A DNA stretch of 32,067 nucleotides from Desulfurococcales archaeon (GTDB lineage Archaea > Thermoproteota > Thermoprotei_A > Sulfolobales > Acidilobaceae). The stretch lies in the NCBI GenBank assembly GCA_015521185.1, contig WAOS01000050.1, forward strand, positions 1 through 32,067, in the 5' to 3' direction. The notes below the pieces were generated by a model. That model was given only the letters and a program-made list of their open reading frames with translations, was not told the origin of the DNA and did no database searches. Positions 7,234-15,294 of this stretch are shown here, in pieces; positions within the stretch are counted from its first letter, which is position 1; every line of letters starts with the position of its first letter. Both the position numbers and the translations under genes were made by a program.

Positions 7234-7961
7234 GGCTTCACCGTGTAGTAGAGCCTCCTCCTCTTTCTCCCCTTACTCTCGAGCTTCAACATTACTATCT
7301 CGCCTATCTCGCACGTGTTCCTCACGTGCGGACCGCCGTCGGCCTGCACGTCTACCCCGGGTATTTCAACAATCCTGATCTTCTCCGTGCCTGGAGGGAA
7401 CCTCTCAGCGAGCTTCACGAGCTCTGGCCTCTCCTCCAGCACGCTCCTCGGGGCCCAGTAAACCTTCACTTCCAAGCACTTCTTAGCAATCCTGTTAGCC
7501 TCCTCTACGGCCCAGCGGAGGGCGCCCTTCCAATCGTCTACCGTCGAGAGGTCGAAGTCATCCTTAGCCTTGTCCGGCTCTATCATGCCGCCGGTAACCT
7601 TAGCACCGTACTTGTTGTAGAGGAGAGCCGCAATTATGTGGCTGGCAGTATGTAGCCGCATCATCCTGTACCTCCTCTCCCAGTCAATCCTCCCCCTAAC
7701 CTTCTCGCCCGGCTCGAACCTGCACCCATCCTCTATCCAGTGATACACGACACCATCCTTAATTGTCACGTCGACAACTCTAGCACTGCAAGACTCCCCG
7801 GAGAGAACACCCGTATCGTTCGAGAGACCGCCGCTCGGCCTAGGGTGGAAAGCTGTCTGGTCCAGTATGACCGCGTTCCCCTCCCGAGCCAGGACTGTAG
7901 CGTCGAACTCTCGGAGATAGGAGTCTTCCTGGTAGAGGAGCCTAGTCTTTCCCTCAGTCAC
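7230..7961 (-). CDS. alaX: Alanyl-tRNA editing protein AlaX (AlaX-M type)
   Basis: A 243-residue free-standing editing domain homologous to the AlaRS editing domain. It hydrolyses Ser (or Gly) mischarged onto tRNA-Ala. The HTASH motif (H104, H108) supplies two zinc ligands, and GGPHVRNTCEIG (from 209) supplies His212. At the position where the family often has Cys (CGGTH) this protein has Asp208, so the metal site may use a different set of ligands. The N-terminal glycine-rich part (HPRPSGG) and the length fit the medium class. The start is GTG with a perfect GGTGATC ribosome site 5 nt upstream. Confidence 0.9.
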   Translation of the reverse strand: MTEGKTRLLYQEDSYLREFDATVLAREGNAVILDQTAFHPRPSGGLSNDTGVLSGESCSARVVDVTIKDGVVYHWIEDGCRFEPGEKVRGRIDWERRYRMMRLHTASHIIAALLYNKYGAKVTGGMIEPDKAKDDFDLSTVDDWKGALRWAVEEANRIAKKCLEVKVYWAPRSVLEERPELVKLAERFPPGTEKIRIVEIPGVDVQADGGPHVRNTCEIGEIVMLKLESKGRKRRRLYYTVKP

Positions 7962-8002
7962 CGGGGGATCACCATAGTAGTGGTGCTGGGCGTTACTGAG
8001 GC

Positions 8003-9763
8003 CTAAATTATGGCCGCAATTATTCGTACGGACGCCAGCACTATGAGTATGTTCAGGCCGGCGAAGAGGAAGCCCGCTGCTATGCTCCCCTTCACAGTCT
8101 TCCCGGCTAGGAGGCTTATGAAGAACGTGTTAAGCACAATACCAGTATAGGATATGCTCTTCAGTATTGGAAGCATGTCCTCGCTCACCGGCTGTATGGG
8201 GAGGCCGAAGCCGGCTGCCTGCGCCCCGCTGGCTATTGTTGCCGCGACGCTCGTGAACTGTGCGAGGACCATCTCGTGGACGATCGTGAAGCCCAGGACT
8301 AAGCTTATGATTGCTATTAGTGCTCCCAGCTTGAACCCTAGGCTCCTATCCTCTATTATCCGGGCCACGCTAACCGTGTCCTCAGTGAAGCCGGCGAGGA
8401 GGTCCAGGCTTCTGGGATCAGCTCCGTAGCGGTCCGCAGTGTCTAGGAGCTGGAAGTAGAGGTTTGCCAGCCATGGGAGGCGGAGGCCCTTAATAGCGTC
8501 CTTAATGCTTATCCCGAGGCTCACCCTCGCAGCAATAACGCGGATAAGACTGTTCATCCTAGAGGGCAGCTGGAACCTCGTTAGGCCCACGATCGCCTGC
8601 TTGGGAGTCCTCCCCTTCTTCCCCTCCTCAGCAATGTATCTCGTGACTGTCGGTATGCTATAGAAGGTCTCGTCAGCCTCCTTGTACCAGCTGCGGAAGT
8701 ATATCCCGAACCCTATCGCTGTTATCGCCATGAGGAGGCCTGTGAACTCGTACTTCTCTATGCTCGCGTAGAGGAAGTACCGGTCCGGGACTATGAAGCC
8801 CGCGACTACGAATATGAAAAGCTCTAGTCCGACGCCTGCTAGGAGCCATCTCCTGGGCGGGGACTCGGCGAGCTCCTCCGGGTATACACTCTGGACGACG
8901 AAGAGCATTATGAGGAAGCTTAGGAAGGGCATTCCGATGCTCGCCGTGTAAGCCAGTGCTAACCCTTGGTTGCCGGCGAATAGCGCCCCTATTATTATGA
9001 GGGCGAGCGGTATGACGACGAAGAGCATGACCTCGAGGTTGGTTATTGTGCTGAACCTCTCGATAAGCCTATTTATCCTGTCCTCGAGTATCTTCATGAA
9101 GAAGCTCGTCTTCTCCAGGAGGATCCTATACTTGTCCCCGCCGGCCCTCTCCCCGGCGACCAGGGTCTGGTAGAACTCTCTCAGCTGCATGCTAGGGTGG
9201 AACCTGCTGATGTACTCGAGGGCCTCGGTATAGCTCATAATGTAGAAGAGCCTTATCTTCTCTATGAAGTGTATCTCCCTCTTGAACTGGCGGAAGAAGT
9301 CTATGCGGAGAGCCTCCCGGAGGGCCCTCTGGAGGGGCAGGTTAAGGCTGGCGGTCAAGGTCATGAACATCGAGATGAAGGGGAGCTCCTTCTCTATCCG
9401 GAACTTCCTGTTGCTCAGAAGCAGGTTGGTCTTGAGGTTCACGCTGAGAACCGTTAGTCCCCCCACAACTAGTAGTGCTACGGGTAATGCTAGAGCTATG
9501 AAGGGGTTTGCATAGAGGTTGACTACGAGGAGAGCGCCAACTGCGAGGAGGATGACTCCCGCTAGCATCATGATGTAGCCTGCGAGAACGGTCGTGGCGA
9601 GCCTATCCACGTCTATGACGGTATCCGCCATGAAGGCCTTCTTCATTAGGTCAGCAGTTATTCGGGCCCGCAGGGAGCGTGTCAGGCCCGCGCGGCTACG
9701 CCCAGCACCTGCCTCTCCCGGTCTCCGGAGGATGCCCTGCAGTATCGGGAGCCGCTTGCGCAT
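8003..9763 (-). CDS. TadC/GspF-type pilus assembly membrane protein
   Basis: A 586-residue platform protein of the type II secretion/type IV pilus family, with two GspF-like halves. Each has a cytoplasmic helical region (for example FISMFMTLTASLNLPLQRAL and the later ARVSLGISIKDAIKGLRLP) followed by membrane-helix groups, about nine helices in all. It would sit under the pilus and work with the assembly ATPase. The ATG at 9763 is preferred: the TATA box at 9831-9840 predicts transcription from about 9805, so the GTG giving the longest frame (9817) would not be transcribed. It is divergent from the pilin-like operon, implying a shared function. The ATPase partner is probably the gene at 24.7-26.6 kb. 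Confidence 0.85.
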   Translation of the reverse strand: MRKRLPILQGILRRPGEAGAGRSRAGLTRSLRARITADLMKKAFMADTVIDVDRLATTVLAGYIMMLAGVILLAVGALLVVNLYANPFIALALPVALLVVGGLTVLSVNLKTNLLLSNRKFRIEKELPFISMFMTLTASLNLPLQRALREALRIDFFRQFKREIHFIEKIRLFYIMSYTEALEYISRFHPSMQLREFYQTLVAGERAGGDKYRILLEKTSFFMKILEDRINRLIERFSTITNLEVMLFVVIPLALIIIGALFAGNQGLALAYTASIGMPFLSFLIMLFVVQSVYPEELAESPPRRWLLAGVGLELFIFVVAGFIVPDRYFLYASIEKYEFTGLLMAITAIGFGIYFRSWYKEADETFYSIPTVTRYIAEEGKKGRTPKQAIVGLTRFQLPSRMNSLIRVIAARVSLGISIKDAIKGLRLPWLANLYFQLLDTADRYGADPRSLDLLAGFTEDTVSVARIIEDRSLGFKLGALIAIISLVLGFTIVHEMVLAQFTSVAATIASGAQAAGFGLPIQPVSEDMLPILKSISYTGIVLNTFFISLLAGKTVKGSIAAGFLFAGLNILIVLASVRIIAAII

Positions 9764-9830
9764 GCGATCCCCTCGCCACCGCGCCGGACCGGTCGTGACG
9801 CGTTCTCCCCGGAACACTTTTGTCCCAAGA

Positions 9831-9840
9831 ACTAATAAGT
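9831..9840 (-). promoter_or_regulatory. TATA box of the TadC-type gene
   Basis: Minus strand ACTTATTAGT. It predicts a start near 9805, which decides for the ATG at 9763 as the first codon. Confidence 0.4.
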
Positions 9841-9856
9841 CTGCTAGGGAGGCGAC

Positions 9857-9866
9857 AGTTTATCTA
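9857..9866 (+). promoter_or_regulatory. TATA box of the pilin-like operon
   Basis: AGTTTATCTA, about 60 nt upstream of the ATG at 9924; the gene has a GGGTGG ribosome site. It is the only promoter-like element seen for the six downstream genes. Confidence 0.45.
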
Positions 9867-9923
9867 GGCTGGCCTGCATCCTAGCGTAGGGTAGAGGGGA
9901 GCACGAGTAGAAAGGGTGGTTAC

Positions 9924-10391
9924 ATGTATACCGCGCCTACCGCTCTAATATCGCTAGTAGTGCTCCTACCAGTCCTAGCAGGCCTCGCCGCAGTCTACTA
10001 CAGCCACGTAAACCTGGCTCTGGCCACCGAGTGGCAGTCTGAGCGTGCCAGGGCAGCGAGAATAGCGGCTCTCATTATTGCTGGCGAGATAGCTCATAAC
10101 GCCACTCTGCAGTCCAAGATTAACTCTTCAAGCCTCACCCAGGCGGATCTCGAGTGGCTATCCCGTCTTGCTAGTACAGAGCTGAAGCGCGTTACAGGTG
10201 TACCCTACACTGTGGACGTATACATTTCAGCTTCCCGGCCAGTCGTCGTGCTGGGAGGCGGGGGGTACCTGCCCAGCCAGGAGGCGGTGGGGAGCTGGTC
10301 CTACACTCCTGGGGCCAACCCTAGGAGCTGGCACTACGAGGCGGTAAGCCTTCCCGGGGGGCTGGTGGTGGTAGTTGGGGCGGGCGTCTAG
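9924..10391 (+). CDS. Pilin-like membrane-anchored protein 1
   Basis: A 155-residue protein with a single N-terminal hydrophobic helix (about residues 6-26, ALISLVVLLPVLAGLAAVYY) followed by an amphipathic helix and a beta-rich extracellular part. This is the layout of minor pilins and pseudopilins, but it lacks a clear RRG cleavage motif. It is first in a run of six such genes and overlaps the next by 17 nt. I do not recognise the specific family. Confidence 0.65.
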   Translation: MYTAPTALISLVVLLPVLAGLAAVYYSHVNLALATEWQSERARAARIAALIIAGEIAHNATLQSKINSSSLTQADLEWLSRLASTELKRVTGVPYTVDVYISASRPVVVLGGGGYLPSQEAVGSWSYTPGANPRSWHYEAVSLPGGLVVVVGAGV

Positions 10392-10815
10392 GAGGGGCAT
10401 AGTCCACATTATAGACGTTCTAATAGCGCTCGGAGTCATAGCCGCAGTAGTGATGGCAGGCGTTAGCGTGATAGTGGCTAAGCTCAACACCCGCCCCCAG
10501 AGCATGCCGGATCCCACCGGCCTCGATAGGTACATATCTGAGAGGCTTGGAAGCGGCGACTGGATCCCGCTGGTGGCCGAGGGCAGATCGTCGGAGATCC
10601 GGGCAGAGATCGAGAGCCTATACCAGGGATCTCCTCGCCCCGTCTACGTCGCTGTGTATATCTACGCGATTAACCCGTCCCTCGGAACCATAGGCGTCGT
10701 CGACAGCAGCGACCCCGGCCTGTACTCATCCTACGCCGTTCTGAGGTACTTCGTCCCCGTCGGGGGCTACTATGGAGATGTGAGCTACGTGCTGGAGGTG
10801 AGGGTCTACTGGTGA
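10375..10815 (+). CDS. Pilin-like protein 2 with class III signal peptide
   Basis: A 146-residue protein. The N-terminus reads MGRASRRGIVHIIDVLIALG, a class III (type IV prepilin) signal: a short basic leader, expected cleavage after the Gly of RRG, then a hydrophobic assembly helix. The start is TTG inside the end of the preceding gene, so translation is probably coupled. A soluble domain of about 100 residues follows the helix. Likely a minor pilin of the neighbouring TadC-type machine. Confidence 0.72.
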   Translation: MGRASRRGIVHIIDVLIALGVIAAVVMAGVSVIVAKLNTRPQSMPDPTGLDRYISERLGSGDWIPLVAEGRSSEIRAEIESLYQGSPRPVYVAVYIYAINPSLGTIGVVDSSDPGLYSSYAVLRYFVPVGGYYGDVSYVLEVRVYW

Positions 10816-11591
10816 GGAGGGGCATAGCATACGTCTACCTATCGCTACTCGTCGCCTCAGCCGTAGCCATAGGAACACTCGCCGTCATAGCAGTGTATAT
10901 GAGCAGCCCAACAAACACGAGGGCCGCGCCAGAGTACGTGGACTTGCAAGCCAACATCACGGGAATGAAAACTGTGGCTCACTACTGCGTGGCCAAGGCC
11001 AGCGTTGACGACGCGATAACGAGCCAGCCAGACCCGGGCTACTCCTACGAATTAACCGGCCAGTACGCGGTCTACGCTAAGAGCAGCAACAGGCAGCCAC
11101 AGCGCCGGGTCGAGTGCTATAATATGGCTAAGACCGACGGGTCCTACTACCAGAAGGTCTGGGGGATCGATGTCTTCGTAAGGGTCAAGCCGGAGAGGAT
11201 AACGCTGACCGAGAGGTTCGGAGGCGCGTACCTAGACGTGGTTTTCCGCGCATACACGCTTCCGAAGGTCTACGTTAACAATAGTCTGGGCGTCGCAGAC
11301 TTCAAAGTGAAGATCTACTACAAAGCTGTGGTCACAGCATCGGACCCTAGCGGGGCCCGGGTGCTCGAGACCAGCGTCCCCATAAGGTTTGCCGAGTCGA
11401 CCCTCAGGGCTGGGCAGACAGTGAGGGAGTACCCAGTTAAGGTCAACGTGAGCGACGACCCGAACTATGACTGGGTGATTACTACGAGCTTCGTCCTAGA
11501 CCCGACAGGGCCGGACACCTACACTATCACAATAGACCTGTACCTCTTCAACGGCGCGCGTGACACTATCGAGGTGGAGGTGCGCTGGTAG
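10812..11591 (+). CDS. Pilin-like protein 3 with RRG signal
   Basis: A 259-residue protein starting MRRGIAYVYLSLLVASAVA: a very short basic leader, RRG cleavage site and a hydrophobic helix to about residue 30, then a large beta-rich ectodomain. GTG start overlaps the previous stop as GTGA. The same RRGI motif begins proteins 2 and 4. The ectodomain has paired cysteines near residues 58 and 101 that could form a disulfide. Confidence 0.7.
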   Translation: MRRGIAYVYLSLLVASAVAIGTLAVIAVYMSSPTNTRAAPEYVDLQANITGMKTVAHYCVAKASVDDAITSQPDPGYSYELTGQYAVYAKSSNRQPQRRVECYNMAKTDGSYYQKVWGIDVFVRVKPERITLTERFGGAYLDVVFRAYTLPKVYVNNSLGVADFKVKIYYKAVVTASDPSGARVLETSVPIRFAESTLRAGQTVREYPVKVNVSDDPNYDWVITTSFVLDPTGPDTYTITIDLYLFNGARDTIEVEVRW

Positions 11592-12187
11592 TGAGGCGCG
11601 GGATAACGATACTGTCCGACGTCGTGATGATCGTGGCACTCCTACTCATTATGAGCGGCCTATGGATATACACGGCAACATTCTACAAGGAGAAGAGAAC
11701 GCTTGAGTCCGTGGCTGCAGAGGAAATACTGACCCTCTACGGCACCATCGAGCAGGTCCTAAGCGACCCCGGAATGTGCACCTCCACAAGCCTGAGCATC
11801 CCCCCGGGCATAAGGATATACGTTGCAAACATAGAGGCAGATGGCCGGACCGGCACCCTACTAATTGCAAAGCCTTCCGGTGCTAGGATCGAACTGGGAG
11901 CAGTCCGAAACTTGCTAATCAGCCTCGGAGCGCCCAGAGAGGACGCATACCTCATCTACTCCGGCGGCGTCCTCCAGGGCGCGGGCCTAGTTGTGTGGAA
12001 CACAAGCGTGAGGGGCCTGGAGCCTGTTGACGCGTCGATCAGCGGGGGAACCCTGGATCTGGGCGGTGTAAACTGGGGCGGGAGCGATACGCTATTATAT
12101 TACAATTACAAGGATACTATTGTGAGAGTATGCTCGCGCTGGGACAATAACGCCCGCTCCACGGTGCTCGTGCTCCCCCAGGACTGA
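11591..12187 (+). CDS. Pilin-like protein 4 with RRG signal
   Basis: A 198-residue protein starting MRRGITILSDVVMIVALLLI, the same leader type as proteins 2 and 3. The GTG start shares a base with the previous stop (TAGTG). The ectodomain after about residue 33 is beta-rich and not recognised. Confidence 0.7.
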   Translation: MRRGITILSDVVMIVALLLIMSGLWIYTATFYKEKRTLESVAAEEILTLYGTIEQVLSDPGMCTSTSLSIPPGIRIYVANIEADGRTGTLLIAKPSGARIELGAVRNLLISLGAPREDAYLIYSGGVLQGAGLVVWNTSVRGLEPVDASISGGTLDLGGVNWGGSDTLLYYNYKDTIVRVCSRWDNNARSTVLVLPQD

Positions 12188-12201
12188 AGGGGTGTCAGTA
12201 G

Positions 12202-13029
12202 GTGAGCGAAGTCGTCCTCCCGAGAACACTGCTCGCCGTGGCTATACTTGTAATAGCAGGGATAGCCGTGGGAGGAGCATACTACTTCTTCTTCAGGGGG
12301 CACTCGGCTCTAAACGCGCAGGCAATACAAGACATATCCTCCAGCCTAGGCGAGGCGGCAGGATCTGGAGAGGGCCAGAGTGAGCCCATAAGCTTCTCTG
12401 GGGGGAGTGTTTCCGTGGTTTATGAGACCCACAACCTCAGCATATACTACAATCTAAGCGAGACCCTCGGTAGCTTGCCGGGAGTGGGCGAGGTGAAGCC
12501 GATTATCTATGAGGCTAGCGTTAGGTTTCCAGTACTACTCATAGAGCCTGGCGGAGAGGTTGAGACTTACAACGACACGGGTCCAATACTTGGCGTTGCA
12601 AGTGCAGACCAGGGCCTAGCAGGCCTGGACAAGCTGGTCTACGCCTATAGCGACGGCCAGAAGATACTCGTTATCCCCAGACTAGTAATCCTGTACAGCG
12701 TTGACGACACGGAGGACAGGGTCAACCTAACAATTGTTGTGCCAAAGATGAACGTGACCTGCTCGACAGGGCAGTGCACAAATCTTAACGGCAAATACGC
12801 GATACGCGTGACAGCCAAGATCGTGGACGTACTCCCCGCCCCGTACGAGCCCTACAATCCCCTAGCGGAGGGGAGAGACATAGAGGCGAGCTTCAACGCT
12901 TCAGGCCCGACAATCATACCGGCCAACATGTTCGGTAAGGCGCCCATCACTAGCGTCGGCCTCGAGTACACTGTGAGCATAGACATCATGTATCTCTACT
13001 ACGATATCTACCTCGAGAGAGTGGGATAA
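12202..13029 (+). CDS. Pilin-like membrane-anchored protein 5
   Basis: A 275-residue protein with one N-terminal membrane helix (about residues 9-30, LLAVAILVIAGIAVGGAYYF) and a long beta-rich outer domain with several N-x-S/T sequons and a CSTGQC pair. The start is GTG behind GGGGTG with 7-nt spacing. It lacks the RRG motif, so it may be a stably anchored partner, not a cleaved pilin. The next gene overlaps as TAATG. Confidence 0.66.
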   Translation: MSEVVLPRTLLAVAILVIAGIAVGGAYYFFFRGHSALNAQAIQDISSSLGEAAGSGEGQSEPISFSGGSVSVVYETHNLSIYYNLSETLGSLPGVGEVKPIIYEASVRFPVLLIEPGGEVETYNDTGPILGVASADQGLAGLDKLVYAYSDGQKILVIPRLVILYSVDDTEDRVNLTIVVPKMNVTCSTGQCTNLNGKYAIRVTAKIVDVLPAPYEPYNPLAEGRDIEASFNASGPTIIPANMFGKAPITSVGLEYTVSIDIMYLYYDIYLERVG

Positions 13030-13481
13030 TGGAGGAGGCGGTCGTAGAAGCAATAGTGCTCGTAAGCCTCATAGCGATAAGCACTGTGCTCGGGAGCTAC
13101 ATGGTCTACAGTAGCGTTCTCTCAGCGAAAGCGCTCGACGAGGAGAGAACGAAGAACCTAGCCCTAGACATAGCCTATTCCCTAGCGAAAGCGTGTGGAG
13201 AGCTCTACAGGCCCGACAAATACTCGGGATACACGTCAACGCACGCCTCTGTAGCGCTAACGGGTAGAGAGACCGTTAGGATAGATGGGTACGGCATAAT
13301 AGTGAACCCCGACGGTCCGGGCAGGCACGTGATTCAGAAGAGCACCCTAGAAGACCTGTGTAGCCGCGTAGCGGGCGAGCAAGTCAGCATAGAGCTAGTC
13401 CCGGGCACCAGTGTCGGTAGCACCCTCACGTTCCTCGTGGCCAGGAACAACAATACAGTGAGAATAGAAATATCCGGGTAG
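13029..13481 (+). CDS. Pilin-like membrane-anchored protein 6
   Basis: A 150-residue protein with an N-terminal hydrophobic helix (VVEAIVLVSLIAISTVLGSY) preceded by acidic residues, then an amphipathic helix and a small beta-rich domain. ATG start overlaps the stop of the preceding gene. Last of the six-gene run; a separate TATA box for the E1 gene follows at once. Confidence 0.65.
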   Translation: MEEAVVEAIVLVSLIAISTVLGSYMVYSSVLSAKALDEERTKNLALDIAYSLAKACGELYRPDKYSGYTSTHASVALTGRETVRIDGYGIIVNPDGPGRHVIQKSTLEDLCSRVAGEQVSIELVPGTSVGSTLTFLVARNNNTVRIEISG

Positions 13482-13488
13482 CACAAGG

Positions 13489-13498
13489 AAATTTATAG
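13489..13498 (+). promoter_or_regulatory. TATA box of the ubiquitin-like system operon
   Basis: AATTTATAG about 55-60 nt before the E1 TTG at 13551, with GGGTGAGGAG as the ribosome site. It separates the ubiquitin-like cluster from the pilin-like operon. Confidence 0.5.
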
Positions 13499-13550
13499 GC
13501 TCTCAGAGAAATTAAACCTGCGAGGCCCCGCCCCCGAGGGTGAGGAGCAG

Positions 13551-14405
13551 TTGTCATCGCGCCCGATAAGGCTAGTAAGGATTGAGGGGGACCTGGACGA
13601 GGACCCATCATCCCGCCAAAGCCTGCTCTCGGGGTGGCGGCAGGACCTGATAAGGAAGAGCAGGGTCCTTGTCGTGGGGGCAGGGGCCCTGGGGAACGAG
13701 ATAATAAAGAATCTCACGCTGCTCGGTACAGGGCACATCAGAGTTGTGGACTTCGACATTGTAGAGGGAAGCAACCTTAGCAGGGCCGTCCTTTTTACGA
13801 AGGCAGACGCGAGGAAGAAGGTTAGGAAGGTCGACGCTATTAGGAGGGGCGTGAGGAGGCTGGACCCGTACGGCTACATAGAGATCGAGGCGTATCACAC
13901 CGATATTATGGATCACGGGCCGGAAAGCCCCATATTCAAGGGCGTGGACGTCATATTCACCGCCCTCGACAACCTAGAGGCTAGACTACACGTAAACGCG
14001 ATAGCGTACACCAAGAGGATACCCCTCATAGATGGCGGGATGGACGGCGCCATGGGCCACGTCCAGGTAGTCATACCGCCCTACACGAGCTGTCTCAACT
14101 GCAGCGTCACAGACAGGGACATGAAGGTGCTCAGCGAGAGGCTCAAGTGCGAAGGGATGCCCCTAACCATAGGGCAGCCGAAGACACCTGCGGTAATAAC
14201 AACTACGAGTGTGATAGCCGGCATAATGGTTCACGAGTATATCAAGATAATTCATGGTCTCGAGAAGTTCAAGCGCACGGGTAAGTGGGACGAGCGCCTC
14301 GGGGAGCCCCTGGCCGGGAAGAGGCTGTTCATAAACCTGGCGAACAACGTATTTATCAAGTACAAAGTGCCTATCTCGAGAACCTGCCTCCTACACGAGC
14401 AGTGA
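13551..14405 (+). CDS. E1-like ubiquitin-activating enzyme (ThiF/UBA superfamily)
   Basis: A 284-residue E1-like adenylating enzyme. GAGALGNE (43-50) is the ATP-binding glycine loop. DFD at 67-69 and SNLSR at 74-78 form the nucleotide and metal site, and DN at 140-141 with LEAR matches the E1 signature. A CxxC pair (C181, C184) and a C-terminal C279-LL-H282 probably bind zinc. C200 in LKCEGMP lies where canonical E1s carry the thioester cysteine, upstream of the TTTSVIAGIMVHEYIK helix. It would adenylate the C-terminal glycine of the ubiquitin-like protein encoded next. The start is TTG with a GGTGA site 7 nt upstream. ThiF or MoeB identity is possible on sequence alone, but the Ub-E2-JAMM neighbours argue for a conjugation E1. 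Confidence 0.9.
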   Translation: MSSRPIRLVRIEGDLDEDPSSRQSLLSGWRQDLIRKSRVLVVGAGALGNEIIKNLTLLGTGHIRVVDFDIVEGSNLSRAVLFTKADARKKVRKVDAIRRGVRRLDPYGYIEIEAYHTDIMDHGPESPIFKGVDVIFTALDNLEARLHVNAIAYTKRIPLIDGGMDGAMGHVQVVIPPYTSCLNCSVTDRDMKVLSERLKCEGMPLTIGQPKTPAVITTTSVIAGIMVHEYIKIIHGLEKFKRTGKWDERLGEPLAGKRLFINLANNVFIKYKVPISRTCLLHEQ

Positions 14406-14418
14406 GAGGGAGCGGGGC

Positions 14419-14427
14419 CTATATAGG
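14419..14427 (+). promoter_or_regulatory. TATA box of the ubiquitin-like gene
   Basis: CTATATAGG in the 50-nt E1-Ub gap predicts transcription from about 14449, very close to the start codon. The ubiquitin-like gene may therefore be transcribed more strongly than the E1. Confidence 0.5.
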
Positions 14428-14464
14428 AGCCCGAGGTTGGGAGCCCTAGTGGGGGGTGAGAGGC

Positions 14465-14710
14465 TTGAGAATCAAGGTTGCGGACGTCCTCTCAAATAAG
14501 GTGATAAGCATAGAGGTCGACCCGAACGTTACGGTCCGGGAGCTAATCGAGGCCATAATAGAAGCCCTGAAGCTCCCCAAGAATTACCTCTACAGTCTAG
14601 TCTACGCTAGCAAGGAGATAGGGCCGGACAAGTACGATATGACTCTCCGCGACCTGGGCATTAGGGAGGACGACGAGATACAGATAATCGGGAGACCGCA
14701 GGGTGGCTAG
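14465..14710 (+). CDS. Ubiquitin-like modifier ending in GG
   Basis: An 81-residue protein (84 from an upstream GTG at 14456) with a beta-grasp pattern: beta hairpin (IKVADVLSNKVISIEV), central helix (VTVRELIEAIIEALKLP), then SLVYASKEIGPDKYDMTL and DLGIREDDEIQIIG, as in ubiquitin. It ends GRPQGG with no residues after the diglycine, so it is made ready for activation. It sits between E1 and E2 genes and is the presumed conjugated protein. TTG at 14465 is preferred because GGTGA lies 5 nt upstream and the transcript is expected to begin near 14449. It is unrelated at close range to the 66-residue TtuB-like carrier at 1.5 kb. Confidence 0.9.
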   Translation: MRIKVADVLSNKVISIEVDPNVTVRELIEAIIEALKLPKNYLYSLVYASKEIGPDKYDMTLRDLGIREDDEIQIIGRPQGG

Positions 14711-14751
14711 GCCCCGGGAGGAGCTAGCCCCAGGCTGAGGGGTGCGGCACG

Positions 14752-15294
14752 GTGGTCTTTCTCCCGCTAAAGCTCGTGCTGAAGAGGCTGGAGAACGAGG
14801 AGGCAGAGCTGAGGTCTCTCGGCTACGAGTTCACGGCCGAGGAACTCCACGACGGCTCGGATGGGAAGACTATTGAGCTCCTAACCATCAATGGGAGGGA
14901 GAGGCTGAACGTCATCAAGAGGTATAGGGTAACGATCAACGCTCGGGGCTACGAGCGGAGGCCGACAGGCGAGATAGTGCCCCGCTTCAGGCACGAGGTC
15001 TACATATACATTCTCAGGCACTACCCCTTCGTGGACACGAGGAGGTACGGGGCGCCGGTCCGTTTCCAGTGGATAACCCCGATATTCCACCCGAACATAT
15101 CGAACGGGATAGAGGCTGGGGGCCTAGGAATAGTGTGCTGGCACATCCTGAAGGAGTGGATCCCCAGCTTCACACTTCCGAAGATAGTTGAGGCTCTCAA
15201 GAGCCTAGTCGAGAATCCCAACCCCGACGACGCCCTGATCTACCCTGAAACCCTCGAGGCCGCCAGGTGGTTCGCGAGGAGGAGGCCCTCATGA
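14752..15294 (+). CDS. E2-like ubiquitin-conjugating enzyme
   Basis: A 180-residue protein with the UBC fold signatures in order: HEVYIYILRHYPF beta sheet, then FQWITPIFHPN with the HPN motif at 113-115, catalytic C129 in GLGIVCW, W136 in LKEWIPSF, and helix VEALKSLVENPNPDDAL, which matches the LLxxPNPxDP segment of eukaryotic E2s. It would accept the ubiquitin-like protein from the E1 as a thioester and pass it to lysines, alone or with the RING protein at 21 kb. The N-terminal extension of about 55 residues is longer than in a minimal E2. The start is GTG behind GGGGTG. Its stop overlaps the JAMM start in ATGATG. Confidence 0.93.
   Translation: MVFLPLKLVLKRLENEEAELRSLGYEFTAEELHDGSDGKTIELLTINGRERLNVIKRYRVTINARGYERRPTGEIVPRFRHEVYIYILRHYPFVDTRRYGAPVRFQWITPIFHPNISNGIEAGGLGIVCWHILKEWIPSFTLPKIVEALKSLVENPNPDDALIYPETLEAARWFARRRPS

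Noticed and set aside
13551-14405. MoeB or ThiF for molybdopterin or thiamine synthesis
   Set aside because: Possible from the domain alone, but the immediate Ub-E2-JAMM neighbours and the Cys200 in the E1-like position argue for a conjugation E1; no molybdopterin or thiamine gene is adjacent.
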